From NCBI RefSeq assembly GCF_019239235.1, contig NZ_JAAZTS010000021.1, positions 1 to 56,949 on the forward strand: 56,949 bases of DNA. The letters run 5' to 3'. The translations under genes were made by a program, and so were the position numbers. Below the pieces are notes generated by a model. That model ran no database searches, had not been told where the DNA came from, and worked only from the letters and a program-made list of their open reading frames with translations. The first letter of the stretch is position 1. Every line of letters begins with the position of its first letter. Positions 43,649 through 52,853 of the stretch are shown here, piece by piece. The stretch comes from Caecibacteroides pullorum (GTDB lineage: Bacteria; Bacteroidota; Bacteroidia; Bacteroidales; Bacteroidaceae).

Positions 43649-45853
43649 TTATTTCTTCACAGAGTTGACTACCGGCAGATAGAATTCGCGACCGAAAGTC
43701 ATCGGCTGGCCAGCAACGGCCTGCTGCTTCATTTCAGCTGGACGGTAAGGTATCTGCACCTGGTTCTTGTTTCCTTTTTCCGTCTGTGCGGCAATCTTCT
43801 GGTTGGGCAGATTCAATGCCTTAGTACCGGCGTTGGCATCATTGATGATTTTCTTCAGATCTTCAATGTTGCCCGCATTGGCCTGAATAAGCTGGCCGAT
43901 AGACAGACGCTCTACCTTGCTGTCAACACCCTCTTCATTTTTTACAGACATGAAGCAGGAGTAGTTCGTATTCCAGTCGCTCAGGACATAGGCATAATAA
44001 TTCCGTTCGGCAGAGATGCTGGTCCAGTTGAAAGATGTATACAGTTCCACGTCACTCATCTGTTCGTACACCTTGTCTACTAAGATGTATCGGGGATCTT
44101 TCGTACCTTCCGAAGGAGTGAAACGCATCACGACAATAGCACGACCTGCGGTAGCAGCCGAATCACCGAATATTTTGCCGGCCTCTTCGTTACCGTCAAA
44201 GTAACCCAAGCATTCTCCCTTGATCTCTGCATCCGAGAATTGCGGAGCCGTAATAAACGACTTGTCAGCCTGTACACGGGCTACCTTTCCTTCGTTGTTC
44301 AAAGCAAAGTAACTCAGCGTATATGACTTGCCCGGAGTAAGGTTCTTATAAACATTGCTATAACGTGAACCCGGACGGTAATAGCTTTCATACAGGAAGG
44401 TGCTCATAGGCTTCTCGGGGTCGAAACGCAGACTTTCCTGATAGGCCAGTTTTACTTCTTCCTCGATGGCAGCCTTTGCCTCGGCTTCGTTATAGTCCTC
44501 GTCGGGCATCAGCAGACTTGTATAAGGCAATGTCTCGTCAGAAGGAATGATATTGAAATCAACCTGATAGGGAACAAGAGAATTAATGCTGTATGAGAAT
44601 GTCATCTTCGAGGGATCACCCTCAGAAGGATTGGCATTGAACTCATAACATTGCGGCTCGCTAACGATACCTGTACCTATATTGTAGGCAAAAGCCAATA
44701 CATAGTGTTTCACGCCAGGAGTCAATGTAGCAGCAGGGGCTTCCTGTATACCGCTCTTTACCACAAAACCAACGAACGGGCCTTGTGATCTTACGAACTG
44801 TTCGGCAATCTGCATAGGAGTCATATCCTTGGTCGACTCATCGTAAGGGTCATAACACCAGATGTAGGTCTGCTCCAGATCTTCAGGCACTACTTTGATT
44901 TTGGCTGATGTAGCCGTTACATCTGTCACCTGTATATCGAATTTCATATCGATCATGCTGCTGTCTCCCTTATCTGTTGTGTAAGAACCGGTTGCAGGTT
45001 CGGAAACAATAACGAAAGTCAAAGCTCCATCTACTTCTACTGTCTTGAAGGCAGCCGTCATCCATATGTATTCGGTATTGTTCTGCAAACCCGATGCATT
45101 CAATGTCAAGTCACCTTGATGGAAAAGTTGCTTCAGGAGTTGGTCTATTACTTCAGGAGTAATATTACCGTCAGGGGCCAGTTCGGATACCCGATGGTTC
45201 ATCTCCTCACCGAAATAGGTATTGAGAATCTGCAGATTGTCCCATCCCATATCTACTGCCTGTTGGTAAGTAGCTTTCGGGAAGGTGCAGAAATAATAAT
45301 CCACTTCCTTATTGGAAGGTTTCACGGCAAACTGTGCCGTTTTATCTGTAATGTCAGATACCTGTACATCGAACGAACAGTCAACCGGTTCTGCAATTTC
45401 CGTCTGGAAGAACAGATATTCGGCCTGCTCAGCAGCACGCGTACCGTCGACGGCAAACACAACCAGTTCATAAATACGACCAGGAAGCAGATTTTCTATC
45501 TTCAAATCTGTCTGATCGCCCTTCAAACTAATGGAAGAAACATATTGCTCGAATGGAGTGTCTTTAGCTTCAGCTTGTTTCTTAAGGTTATCCATCAAGA
45601 AAGCTGTCAGTTCACCTTTCGATACTTGATCAATAGTTTGCTTGTCTACATAAAGACATAGGTAAGGAATATTGGCATCAGATGCCTTCACACTGAAGGA
45701 AAAGGTAGAAGTCGTAGCTTCGCCTTCGGTCAGCGTCAATACTTGCTTGCTAAGGTCCAGGTATGCACTGTTGACTTCTTCATCATCATTACAAGAAGTA
45801 AAGACAAACAGCATCAGCAAGCTGATTAGCGGTAAAAAGGGTTTTAATTTCAT
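43649..45853 (-). CDS. Large lipoprotein with Fn3-like repeats, 734 aa
   Basis: A lipobox FTSC with Cys21 followed by NDDEE, suggesting surface display. The mature part is built of about four to five beta-sandwich repeats that alternate short variants of KxSLKG..LKIENLLPGRIYELVVFA and LTPGKSYTLSYFALN, the look of fibronectin-type or related Bacteroides adhesion modules. No enzymatic motif is seen. It lies 28 nt upstream of the metalloprotease gene. It could be a partner or substrate presenter for the protease; this is from context. Confidence 0.75.
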   Translation of the reverse strand: MKLKPFLPLISLLMLFVFTSCNDDEEVNSAYLDLSKQVLTLTEGEATTSTFSFSVKASDANIPYLCLYVDKQTIDQVSKGELTAFLMDNLKKQAEAKDTPFEQYVSSISLKGDQTDLKIENLLPGRIYELVVFAVDGTRAAEQAEYLFFQTEIAEPVDCSFDVQVSDITDKTAQFAVKPSNKEVDYYFCTFPKATYQQAVDMGWDNLQILNTYFGEEMNHRVSELAPDGNITPEVIDQLLKQLFHQGDLTLNASGLQNNTEYIWMTAAFKTVEVDGALTFVIVSEPATGSYTTDKGDSSMIDMKFDIQVTDVTATSAKIKVVPEDLEQTYIWCYDPYDESTKDMTPMQIAEQFVRSQGPFVGFVVKSGIQEAPAATLTPGVKHYVLAFAYNIGTGIVSEPQCYEFNANPSEGDPSKMTFSYSINSLVPYQVDFNIIPSDETLPYTSLLMPDEDYNEAEAKAAIEEEVKLAYQESLRFDPEKPMSTFLYESYYRPGSRYSNVYKNLTPGKSYTLSYFALNNEGKVARVQADKSFITAPQFSDAEIKGECLGYFDGNEEAGKIFGDSAATAGRAIVVMRFTPSEGTKDPRYILVDKVYEQMSDVELYTSFNWTSISAERNYYAYVLSDWNTNYSCFMSVKNEEGVDSKVERLSIGQLIQANAGNIEDLKKIINDANAGTKALNLPNQKIAAQTEKGNKNQVQIPYRPAEMKQQAVAGQPMTFGREFYLPVVNSVKK

Positions 45854-45932
45854 GTAACTTTAATTTAATAATTTTTTATCAGAAAAGAAGCGAATCTGCG
45901 CGCAATGACCCATCTTCCTCTCGTGCAGCGTG

Positions 45933-45940
45933 CAAACCTA
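45933..45940 (-). promoter_or_regulatory. Candidate -7 box of the lipoprotein-protease operon
   Basis: TAGGTTTG on the minus strand, about 80 nt before the start at 45,853. The spacing to upstream TTTG is not ideal. Confidence 0.35.
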
Positions 45941-46185
45941 TAGACAAATCATATACAAGCAAAGCAAACAAGCAAAAAAATGCAATCTGCTCTTAAAAAA
46001 AGAATTTCCCAAACCCATGTATTTAATTAAGGTATAAAAGCGACAAAAGAAAGAAATAAGAAGCCACATCTGCTCCACAATACTGAAAAGCCCCGAAACA
46101 GCAAACCGAAAGGCGTAGAAAAGCAATGTTTACTATTTTCCCCATGATTGCACGACAATCTTCTTGTTTTTTCCCCGCAAACCTG

Positions 46186-46193
46186 TAACTTTG
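46186..46193 (+). promoter_or_regulatory. -7 box of the split-barrel gene
   Basis: TAACTTTG, 18 nt before the start at 46,211, which rules out an upstream in-frame ATG at 46,148. Confidence 0.65.
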
Positions 46194-46210
46194 CCACAAA
46201 AAACAAATAC

Positions 46211-46687
46211 ATGAAAACTATCAGTATCACCGATTCAAAAGAAATAGAAAACATCATCCGTCAATGTCCTTATTGCATGGTAGGCATCACCGATGCGGAC
46301 GGCCATCCTTACGTCATCCCCATGAACTTTGCTTACGAAAAAGGCATCATCTACCTACACTCCGGCCCCGACGGCGGCAAACTAGAAATGACCCGCCAAC
46401 ATCCTGACGTGTGCATCACCTTCTGCGACGGACACGAACTGGTGTGGATGCACCAGCAGGTGGCCTGCTCGTACAGCATGAAGAGCCGTAGCGTCATCTG
46501 CCGCGGACGTGTCGAATTTGTAGACGACATGGACGTGAAGCGACGCATCCTCACCCTCCTGATGAAGCACTACACCGACTATCCCTGCACGATGGGCGAC
46601 CCGGCCGTGCGCAACGTGGTCGTATGGCGTGTCCGTGTGAAGCAGATGACCGGCAAGTCGTTCGGTTTGCGCCCGAGCGAGCTATAA
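46211..46687 (+). CDS. Pyridoxamine 5'-phosphate oxidase-like flavoprotein (NimA-like), 158 aa
   Basis: A small FMN-binding split-barrel protein. The typical first strands PYCMVGITDADGHPYVIPMN and YLHSGPDGGKLEMTRQHPDV match the family that includes 5-nitroimidazole reductase (Nim)-like proteins. Several Cys and His (CDGHELVWMHQQVACSYSM) are present. The physiological substrate is unknown, and no nitroimidazole resistance is claimed. Monocistronic, start fixed by the promoter. Confidence 0.85.
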   Translation: MKTISITDSKEIENIIRQCPYCMVGITDADGHPYVIPMNFAYEKGIIYLHSGPDGGKLEMTRQHPDVCITFCDGHELVWMHQQVACSYSMKSRSVICRGRVEFVDDMDVKRRILTLLMKHYTDYPCTMGDPAVRNVVVWRVRVKQMTGKSFGLRPSEL

Positions 46688-46722
46688 ATGAAGAGGATGT
46701 AGGATATTTGGCAAGTTTTTGC

Positions 46723-46730
46723 TACCTTTG
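46723..46730 (+). promoter_or_regulatory. -7 box of cysE
   Basis: TACCTTTG, 33 nt before the start at 46,764; excludes an upstream ATG at 46,719. Confidence 0.6.
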
Positions 46731-46763
46731 TTGCCACTTTACGAACCATATAAGGATATTCGG

Positions 46764-47666
46764 ATGAGTCCACTCAACTTTACCCACATTTTGGCACAGA
46801 CGGTAGACGAGCTTTCGGAAAGCGAGTCCTACAAAGGCCTTTTCCACCAGCATACGGACGGCAATCCGCTCCCGTCGGGCAAGGCATTGCAGCAAATCGT
46901 CGAACTGACGCGCGCTATCGTCTTCCCCGGCTACTTCGGCATCTCGAACGTGAACAGCCGTACACTGAAATACCACATCGGTGTCTACGTCGAACAACTC
47001 TTCGACCAGCTGACCGAACAGATATTGGCCGGCCTCTGTTTTGCAGGCGACGGGCAGGAGGACGGCTGCTGCACCGAGCAGCTCCGCCAGCAGGCAGCCG
47101 AGAAGGCGGCAGGCTTCATCGCCACCCTGCCCGAAATGCGCCGCATCCTGGCCACCGACGTCGAAGCCGCCTACAACGGTGACCCCGCCGCCCACTCTTT
47201 CGGCGAAGTCATCAGCTGCTATCCGGCCATCCGCGCCATCAGCAACTATCGCATGGCCCACCAGTTGCTGTGCCTCGGCGTACCCCTCATCCCCCGCATC
47301 ATCACCGAAATGGCACATAGCGAGACGGGTATCGACATCCATCCGGGCGCACAGATAGGCCACCACTTTACCATCGACCACGGCACGGGTGTGGTTATCG
47401 GCGAGACCTGTATCATCGGCAACAACGTCAAGCTTTACCAGGGCGTCACGCTGGGTGCCAAGAGCTTCCCCCTCGATGCCGACGGCAAGCCCATCAAGGG
47501 TATCCCCCGCCATCCCATTCTGGAAGACGACGTCATCGTCTACTCCAACGCCACCATTCTGGGACGCATCACCGTGGGACGTGGAGCGACCGTGGGCGGC
47601 AATATCTGGGTGACCGAAGACGTACCCGCCGGCGCACGTATCGTGCAGACCAAAGCCAAGAAATAA
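46764..47666 (+). CDS. cysE: Serine O-acetyltransferase, 300 aa
   Basis: Catalyses acetyl transfer from acetyl-CoA to serine, the first committed step of cysteine synthesis. An N-terminal helical domain (about 1-180) is followed by the left-handed beta-helix: GIDIHPGAQIGHHFTIDHGTG, VVIGETCIIGNNVKLYQGVTL and a HPILEDDVIVYSNATILG turn. The His and Asp of FTIDHGTG are the active-site residues. Length fits the longer SAT form of Bacteroidetes. The start at 46,764 (MSPLNFTHILAQ) follows the promoter by 33 nt. Confidence 0.93.
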   Translation: MSPLNFTHILAQTVDELSESESYKGLFHQHTDGNPLPSGKALQQIVELTRAIVFPGYFGISNVNSRTLKYHIGVYVEQLFDQLTEQILAGLCFAGDGQEDGCCTEQLRQQAAEKAAGFIATLPEMRRILATDVEAAYNGDPAAHSFGEVISCYPAIRAISNYRMAHQLLCLGVPLIPRIITEMAHSETGIDIHPGAQIGHHFTIDHGTGVVIGETCIIGNNVKLYQGVTLGAKSFPLDADGKPIKGIPRHPILEDDVIVYSNATILGRITVGRGATVGGNIWVTEDVPAGARIVQTKAKK

Positions 47667-47724
47667 AGGCGCACGAGGGAAAGAAACATTAAAATCTGAA
47701 TTCTGAAATCTGAAATAAATAGAA

Positions 47725-49164
47725 ATGAGCGAACAATCTTCTTTTGAGATGATAGCCAAGACCTTCCAAGGTCTGGAAGAAATACTGGCACAGGAACTGA
47801 CGGAACTAGGTGCCGATAACATAGAGATAGGCCGAAGAATGGTATCTTTTACGGGTGACAAAACCATGCTTTACAAAGCCAACTTCTGCCTGCGTACCGC
47901 CATCCGCATCCTGAAGCCGCTGAAGCACTTCACCGCTCACGATGCCGACGAGGTGTACAACGAGGTGAAGGCCATCCGCTGGGAAGACTATCTGACGACG
48001 GACAAGTCGTTTGCCGTAGATGCCGTCGTGTTTAGCGAAGAGTTCCGCCATAGCAAGTTCGTATCCTATCGCGTGAAGGACGCCATCGTCGACTACTTCC
48101 GCGAGAAGACGGGCAAACGACCCAACGTGCGCATCAACAAGCCCGACGTGTTACTGAACATCCACATTGCCGAAAATACCTGTACTCTGTCGCTCGATTC
48201 GAGTGGCGAGTCACTCCACCGCCGCGGCTATCGCCAGGAGGCCGTCGAGGCTCCGCTGAACGAAGTGCTGGCCGCTGGCATGATTCTGATGACAGGATGG
48301 AGGGGAGAATGCGACCTCATTGACCCCATGTGCGGTTCGGGTACCATCCCCATCGAAGCAGCCCTCATCGCCCGCAACATCGCACCCGGCGTCTTCCGTC
48401 AGGAATTTGCCTTCGAGAAGTGGCCCGACTTCGACCGCGACCTCTTCGATGCCATCTACAACGATGACAGCCAGGAACGTGAGTTCGCTCACAAGATATA
48501 CGGATACGACAACAATCCGAAAGCCAACGAAATAGCCACCCACAACGTCAAGGCGGCGGGTGTCACGAAAGACATCGTCCTGAAGCTGCAACCCTTCCAG
48601 CAATTCGAGCAGCCGCAGGAGAAATCCATCATCATCACCAACCCGCCCTACGGCGAACGCATCTCGACGGACGACCTGCTGGGCCTCTACGAGATGATAG
48701 GTGAACGCCTGAAACACGCCTTTACGGGCAACACTGCCTGGATACTCTCCTACCGCGACGAATGCTTCGACCAGATAGGCCTGAAGGCTAGCGCACGCAT
48801 TCCGCTCTTCAATGGTGCCCTGGAATGCCAGTTCCGCAAGTACGAAATCTTCGACGGCAAGTACAAGGACTTCCGCGCCGAGGGTGAGGAGCTGGACAAG
48901 GAACAGCGCGAACGCCGCCCTGCCGCCCCCCACAAGGACTTCAAGCCCCGCGAACGGCGCAGCTTTGGCGACGGCGAAAAGAAAGAGTTCAGACCCCGTG
49001 GCGAACGGAAAGACTTCGCTCCGCGTGAAAAGAAGGAGTTCAAGAAAGACTTCAAGAGCGAACGCAAACCGCGTTCGGGCGAGTCGTACCCTGAAAGGAA
49101 AAGAAGAGAACTACGCAACAACCCTAAAGACAATCTCAGTAAAAAAGATGAAAAGAATCAGTAA
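47725..49164 (+). CDS. THUMP-domain RNA methyltransferase (RlmL-like) with basic tail, 479 aa
   Basis: A ferredoxin-like and THUMP N-terminal part (about 1-160) precedes a class I methyltransferase. MCGSGTIPIEAALIARNIAPG is the SAM-binding motif and TNPPYGERIS the catalytic NPPY motif for N2-guanine methylation, probably of 23S rRNA. From about residue 375 the chain becomes a low-complexity Lys/Arg/Glu/Phe tail (KDFKPRERRSF, KEFRPRGERKDF, KKEFKKDFKSER) of about 100 residues, likely disordered and RNA-binding. The last 17 nt overlap the next gene. Confidence 0.9.
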   Translation: MSEQSSFEMIAKTFQGLEEILAQELTELGADNIEIGRRMVSFTGDKTMLYKANFCLRTAIRILKPLKHFTAHDADEVYNEVKAIRWEDYLTTDKSFAVDAVVFSEEFRHSKFVSYRVKDAIVDYFREKTGKRPNVRINKPDVLLNIHIAENTCTLSLDSSGESLHRRGYRQEAVEAPLNEVLAAGMILMTGWRGECDLIDPMCGSGTIPIEAALIARNIAPGVFRQEFAFEKWPDFDRDLFDAIYNDDSQEREFAHKIYGYDNNPKANEIATHNVKAAGVTKDIVLKLQPFQQFEQPQEKSIIITNPPYGERISTDDLLGLYEMIGERLKHAFTGNTAWILSYRDECFDQIGLKASARIPLFNGALECQFRKYEIFDGKYKDFRAEGEELDKEQRERRPAAPHKDFKPRERRSFGDGEKKEFRPRGERKDFAPREKKEFKKDFKSERKPRSGESYPERKRRELRNNPKDNLSKKDEKNQ

Positions 49165-51421
49165 GAACGTGGTGGCCCTGCTGATGGCAGCAACCACCCT
49201 GACCGGTACTCACCTTATGGCACAAGAAACTGCAACAAACGAACTGAAATACCCCACGCTGGAAGACCTCATCCCCGGCGGAGCGACCTACCGCTATGCC
49301 GAGAGCCTCTACGGCCTGCAATGGTGGGGCGACCAGTGCATCAAGCCGGGCATCGACTCCCTCGTGGCCGTCAACCCCAAGAACGGTAAGGAGACATTGC
49401 TTACGACCCGCGAAAGCATCAACCAGGCACTCGAAGCTGAAAAGCTGGGCAAGCTGTCGCACCTCTACAACGTACAGCTACCGTGGGAAGACCAGACGAA
49501 ACTTCTCATCACCCTGCCCGGCCGATACATCACTTATGACTGGAAGGCCGGAAAAACGACCGACATCCTGACCTTCGACAAGCAAGCCGCCAACACGGAC
49601 TATACTGTGGCAGGCGGACACGTGGCCTACACCCTGAAGAACAACCTCTACGTGGACAACAAGCAGGTGACCGACGAGCCCGAAGGCATCGTCTGCGGAC
49701 AGAGCGTTCACCGCAACGAGTTCGGCATCTCGAAAGGTACCTTCTGGAGCCCGAAAGGCACGCTGCTGGCCTTCTACCGCATGGACGAGTCGATGGTAAC
49801 CCAATATCCGCTGGTAGACATCACCGCACGCGTGGGTGAGGTGAACAACATCCGCTACCCCATGGCCGGCATGACGAGCCACAAGGTGCAGGTGGGCATC
49901 TACAACCCTGCCAACGGCAATACCGTCTACCTGAACACGGGAGACCCCACCGACCGCTACTTCACCAACATCGCATGGGCACCCGACGAGAAGACCCTCT
50001 TCCTCATCGAGCTGAACCGCGACCAGAACCACAGCAAGCTCTGCCAGTACGACGTCGCGACGGGCAAGCTGATGCAGGTGCTCATCGAGGAAAGACACCC
50101 CAAGTACGTGGAGCCGCAGCAACCCATCGTCTTCCTGCCCTGGGATAGCAACAAGTTCATCTACCAGAGCCAGCGTGACGGCTATAACCACCTCTACCTG
50201 TACGACCTGGAACGGCTCCACGCCATCCAACCCCAGGAACTCACGAAGGAAGAGGCAGAGAAATTGTGGAACACTATCAAGAAGGCTGGAAAGGGAAAGA
50301 CTCCCACGAGAGTCGCAGGTGTACAACTCACCTCCGGACCCTGGCTCGTGCAGAGCATCCTCGGCTTCAACGCCAAGAAGAAGGAAGTCATCATCGCCGC
50401 CACCAAGGAGTCGCCCCTGCAGAGCAATCTGTATAAGGTAAGCATCGCCAACGGCAAGCTGACTCCGATAGACAACGGACTGGGCGTACACAACGCGCAA
50501 CTCTCCGCCTCGGGCACGTACCTGCTGGACAACTGGTCGGCTCCCGACGTGCCACGCGCCATCAACATCGCCTCCACCGCCAACGGCAAGGAGACCGTAC
50601 GCCTGCTCACCGCCGCCAATCCTTTCGAGGGTTTCAAGATGCCCAGCGTGGAAGTAGGTACCCTCAAGGCGGCCGACGGCAAGACCGATCTCTACTACCG
50701 CCTCATCAAGCCGGCCGACTTCGACCCGACCAAGAAATATCCCGCCATCGTCTATGTCTACGGCGGCCCGCACGCCCAGATGATTGTCAACAACTGGAAC
50801 TACGCCGCCCGCGGCTGGAACCTCTACATGGCCAACAAGGGCTACATCCTCTTCACCGTGGACAACCGCGGCAGTTCGAACCGCGGCCTGGAGTTTGAGA
50901 ACTGCACCTTCCGCCACCTCGGCATCGAGGAGGGCAAGGACCAGGTGAAAGGCGTCGAGTTCCTCCAGTCGCTGCCCTACGTGGACGGCAACCGCATCGG
51001 CGTACACGGATGGAGCTTCGGCGGCCACATGACCACGGCCCTGATGTTGCGTTACCCTGACCTCTTCAAGGTGGGCGTGGCAGGCGGACCCGTCATCGAC
51101 TGGGGCTACTATGAGGTGATGTACGGCGAGCGCTACATGGATACACCGCAGACCAACCCCGAAGGCTACAAGCAGTGCAACCTGAAGAATCTGGCTCCCA
51201 ACCTCAAAGGCCACCTGATGATTATCCACGACGACCACGACGACACTTGCGTGCCCCAGCACACCCTGTCGTTCATGAAAGCCTGTGTGGACGCACGTAC
51301 GTATCCCGACCTCTTCATCTACCCCGGCCACAAGCACAACGTGCTGGGCCGCGACCGCGTGCATCTGCACGAGAAGATAACAAGATACTTCGAAGACTAT
51401 CTGAAATACCCAGGCAGATAA
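49148..51421 (+). CDS. Dipeptidyl peptidase IV-like S9 protease, 757 aa
   Basis: A secreted serine peptidase. Signal peptide MKRISKNVVALLMAATTLTG ends near LMAQ (residue 25). A beta-propeller (about 50-500) is followed by the alpha/beta-hydrolase domain with the nucleophile in GWSFGGHM (Ser623), the Asp in HDDHDDTCV, and the His in GHKHNV (His728 or His730). It should remove dipeptides, typically X-Pro, from peptide N-termini in the periplasm. The start at 49,148 lies inside the upstream methyltransferase gene in another frame; the signal peptide makes this start certain, although the frame is open farther upstream. Confidence 0.93.
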   Translation: MKRISKNVVALLMAATTLTGTHLMAQETATNELKYPTLEDLIPGGATYRYAESLYGLQWWGDQCIKPGIDSLVAVNPKNGKETLLTTRESINQALEAEKLGKLSHLYNVQLPWEDQTKLLITLPGRYITYDWKAGKTTDILTFDKQAANTDYTVAGGHVAYTLKNNLYVDNKQVTDEPEGIVCGQSVHRNEFGISKGTFWSPKGTLLAFYRMDESMVTQYPLVDITARVGEVNNIRYPMAGMTSHKVQVGIYNPANGNTVYLNTGDPTDRYFTNIAWAPDEKTLFLIELNRDQNHSKLCQYDVATGKLMQVLIEERHPKYVEPQQPIVFLPWDSNKFIYQSQRDGYNHLYLYDLERLHAIQPQELTKEEAEKLWNTIKKAGKGKTPTRVAGVQLTSGPWLVQSILGFNAKKKEVIIAATKESPLQSNLYKVSIANGKLTPIDNGLGVHNAQLSASGTYLLDNWSAPDVPRAINIASTANGKETVRLLTAANPFEGFKMPSVEVGTLKAADGKTDLYYRLIKPADFDPTKKYPAIVYVYGGPHAQMIVNNWNYAARGWNLYMANKGYILFTVDNRGSSNRGLEFENCTFRHLGIEEGKDQVKGVEFLQSLPYVDGNRIGVHGWSFGGHMTTALMLRYPDLFKVGVAGGPVIDWGYYEVMYGERYMDTPQTNPEGYKQCNLKNLAPNLKGHLMIIHDDHDDTCVPQHTLSFMKACVDARTYPDLFIYPGHKHNVLGRDRVHLHEKITRYFEDYLKYPGR

Positions 51422-51429
51422 ACACCTTA

Positions 51430-51540
51430 TCCGGAAGCAGATAAACATTTTATCTAGGAACAGATAAGCATCTTATCCGGAAACAGATAAGCACTTTATC
51501 CAGGAACAGATAAGCACTTTATCCAGCAGTAGATAAAACA
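51430..51540. repeat. Tandem GATAAGCACTTTATC hairpin repeats
   Basis: Cores at 51,440, 51,463, 51,486 and 51,509, exactly 23 bp apart, with a fifth partial at 51,532. Each is GATAA-nnnnn-TTATC, separated by CCxGGAA(x)CA linkers. Located between two genes that point the same way, after dipeptidyl peptidase and before purD. Confidence 0.88.
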
Positions 51541-51564
51541 ACAATAATATAACTAACATCCATC

Positions 51565-52839
51565 ATGAAAATATTACTCTTAGGCTCGGGCGGCCGCGAA
51601 CATGCCCTGGCATGGAAAATAGCCCAAAGCCCCAAAGTGGAGAAGCTCTACATCGCCCCGGGCAACGCAGGCACACACGCCGCCGGCGAGAACGTGGACA
51701 TCAAAGCCACGGACTTCCCCGCCATCAAGGACTTCGTCCTGAAGAACGGAGTGGAAATGATTGTAGTAGGTCCCGAAGACCCGCTGGTGAAAGGCATCTA
51801 CGACTACTTTGCCGCAGACGAAGCTACACGCCACATCGCCGTAATAGGCCCTACGAAAGCCGGAGCCACGCTCGAAGGCAGCAAGGAGTTTGCCAAAGGC
51901 TTCATGCAGCGCCACGGCATCCCCACCGCCCGCTACAAGAGCATCACCGCCGCCAATCTGGAAGAAGGCCTCGCCTTCCTCGAAACTCTCGAAGCCCCCT
52001 ACGTACTGAAGGCCGACGGCCTCTGCGCCGGCAAGGGCGTGCTCATCTTGCCCACACTGAACGAAGCCAAGCGCGAACTGCGCGAGATGCTGGGCGGCAT
52101 GTTCGGCGATGCCAGCGCAACGGTAGTCATCGAGGAGTTCCTCAGCGGCATCGAGTGTTCCGTCTTCGTGCTGACCGACGGCAAGAACTACAAGGTGTTG
52201 CCCGTAGCCAAGGACTACAAACGCATCGGTGAGGGTGACAAGGGCCTGAACACCGGCGGCATGGGCAGCGTAACGCCCGTTCCCTTTGCCGACGACGTCT
52301 TCATGGAGAAAGTACGCACCCGCATCATCGAGCCCACCGTGAACGGCCTCATCGAGGAAGGCATCCTCTACAAAGGCTTCATCTTCCTGGGCCTCATCAA
52401 CGTGAAGGGCGAGCCGATGGTCATCGAATACAACGTCCGCATGGGCGACCCCGAGACGGAAAGCGTGATGCTGCGCATCCAGAGCGACCTGGTAGACCTG
52501 CTCGAAGGTGTGCGCGACGGCAACCTCGACACCAAGGAACTGGTTCTCGACCCACGTACGGCCGCCTGCGTGATGCTCGTCAGCGGCGGATACCCCGAAG
52601 CCTACGAGAAGGGCAAGGTGATGACCGGTCTGGAGCAGGCAGCTGCCACGGACAGTATCCTCTTCCACGCCGGTACGGCGCTGAAGGACGGACAGGTGGT
52701 AACCAACGGCGGACGCGTTATTGCCGTCTGCTCGTACGGCAACACCAAGGAAGAAGCCCTGCAGAAGAGCTACCACGTAGCCGACCTGATCAGCTTTGAG
52801 AAGAAGTACTTCCGCCGCGACATCGGCTTCGACCTGTAA
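51565..52839 (+). CDS. purD: Phosphoribosylamine-glycine ligase, 424 aa
   Basis: Catalyses the second step of purine synthesis: ATP-dependent ligation of glycine to phosphoribosylamine. The N-terminal [19 protein letters not shown] is the family start, followed by the ATP-grasp domain with [15 protein letters not shown] and [10 protein letters not shown], and [13 protein letters not shown] supplies Mg ligands. Length is standard. It leads a string of closely spaced genes: 14 nt to the next, then a 16-nt overlap. Confidence 0.96.
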   Translation: MKILLLGSGGREHALAWKIAQSPKVEKLYIAPGNAGTHAAGENVDIKATDFPAIKDFVLKNGVEMIVVGPEDPLVKGIYDYFAADEATRHIAVIGPTKAGATLEGSKEFAKGFMQRHGIPTARYKSITAANLEEGLAFLETLEAPYVLKADGLCAGKGVLILPTLNEAKRELREMLGGMFGDASATVVIEEFLSGIECSVFVLTDGKNYKVLPVAKDYKRIGEGDKGLNTGGMGSVTPVPFADDVFMEKVRTRIIEPTVNGLIEEGILYKGFIFLGLINVKGEPMVIEYNVRMGDPETESVMLRIQSDLVDLLEGVRDGNLDTKELVLDPRTAACVMLVSGGYPEAYEKGKVMTGLEQAAATDSILFHAGTALKDGQVVTNGGRVIAVCSYGNTKEEALQKSYHVADLISFEKKYFRRDIGFDL

Positions 52840-52853
52840 CCCCTCGTTAAAGC

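Larger units (their letters stand above)
45854..46210. other. Divergent gap, no gene seen
   Basis: Holds the two outward promoters and, at 46,120-46,131, the word AAAGCAATGTTT shared with the repeats near 26,960 and 36,741. Nothing else is recognisable. Confidence 0.6.
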
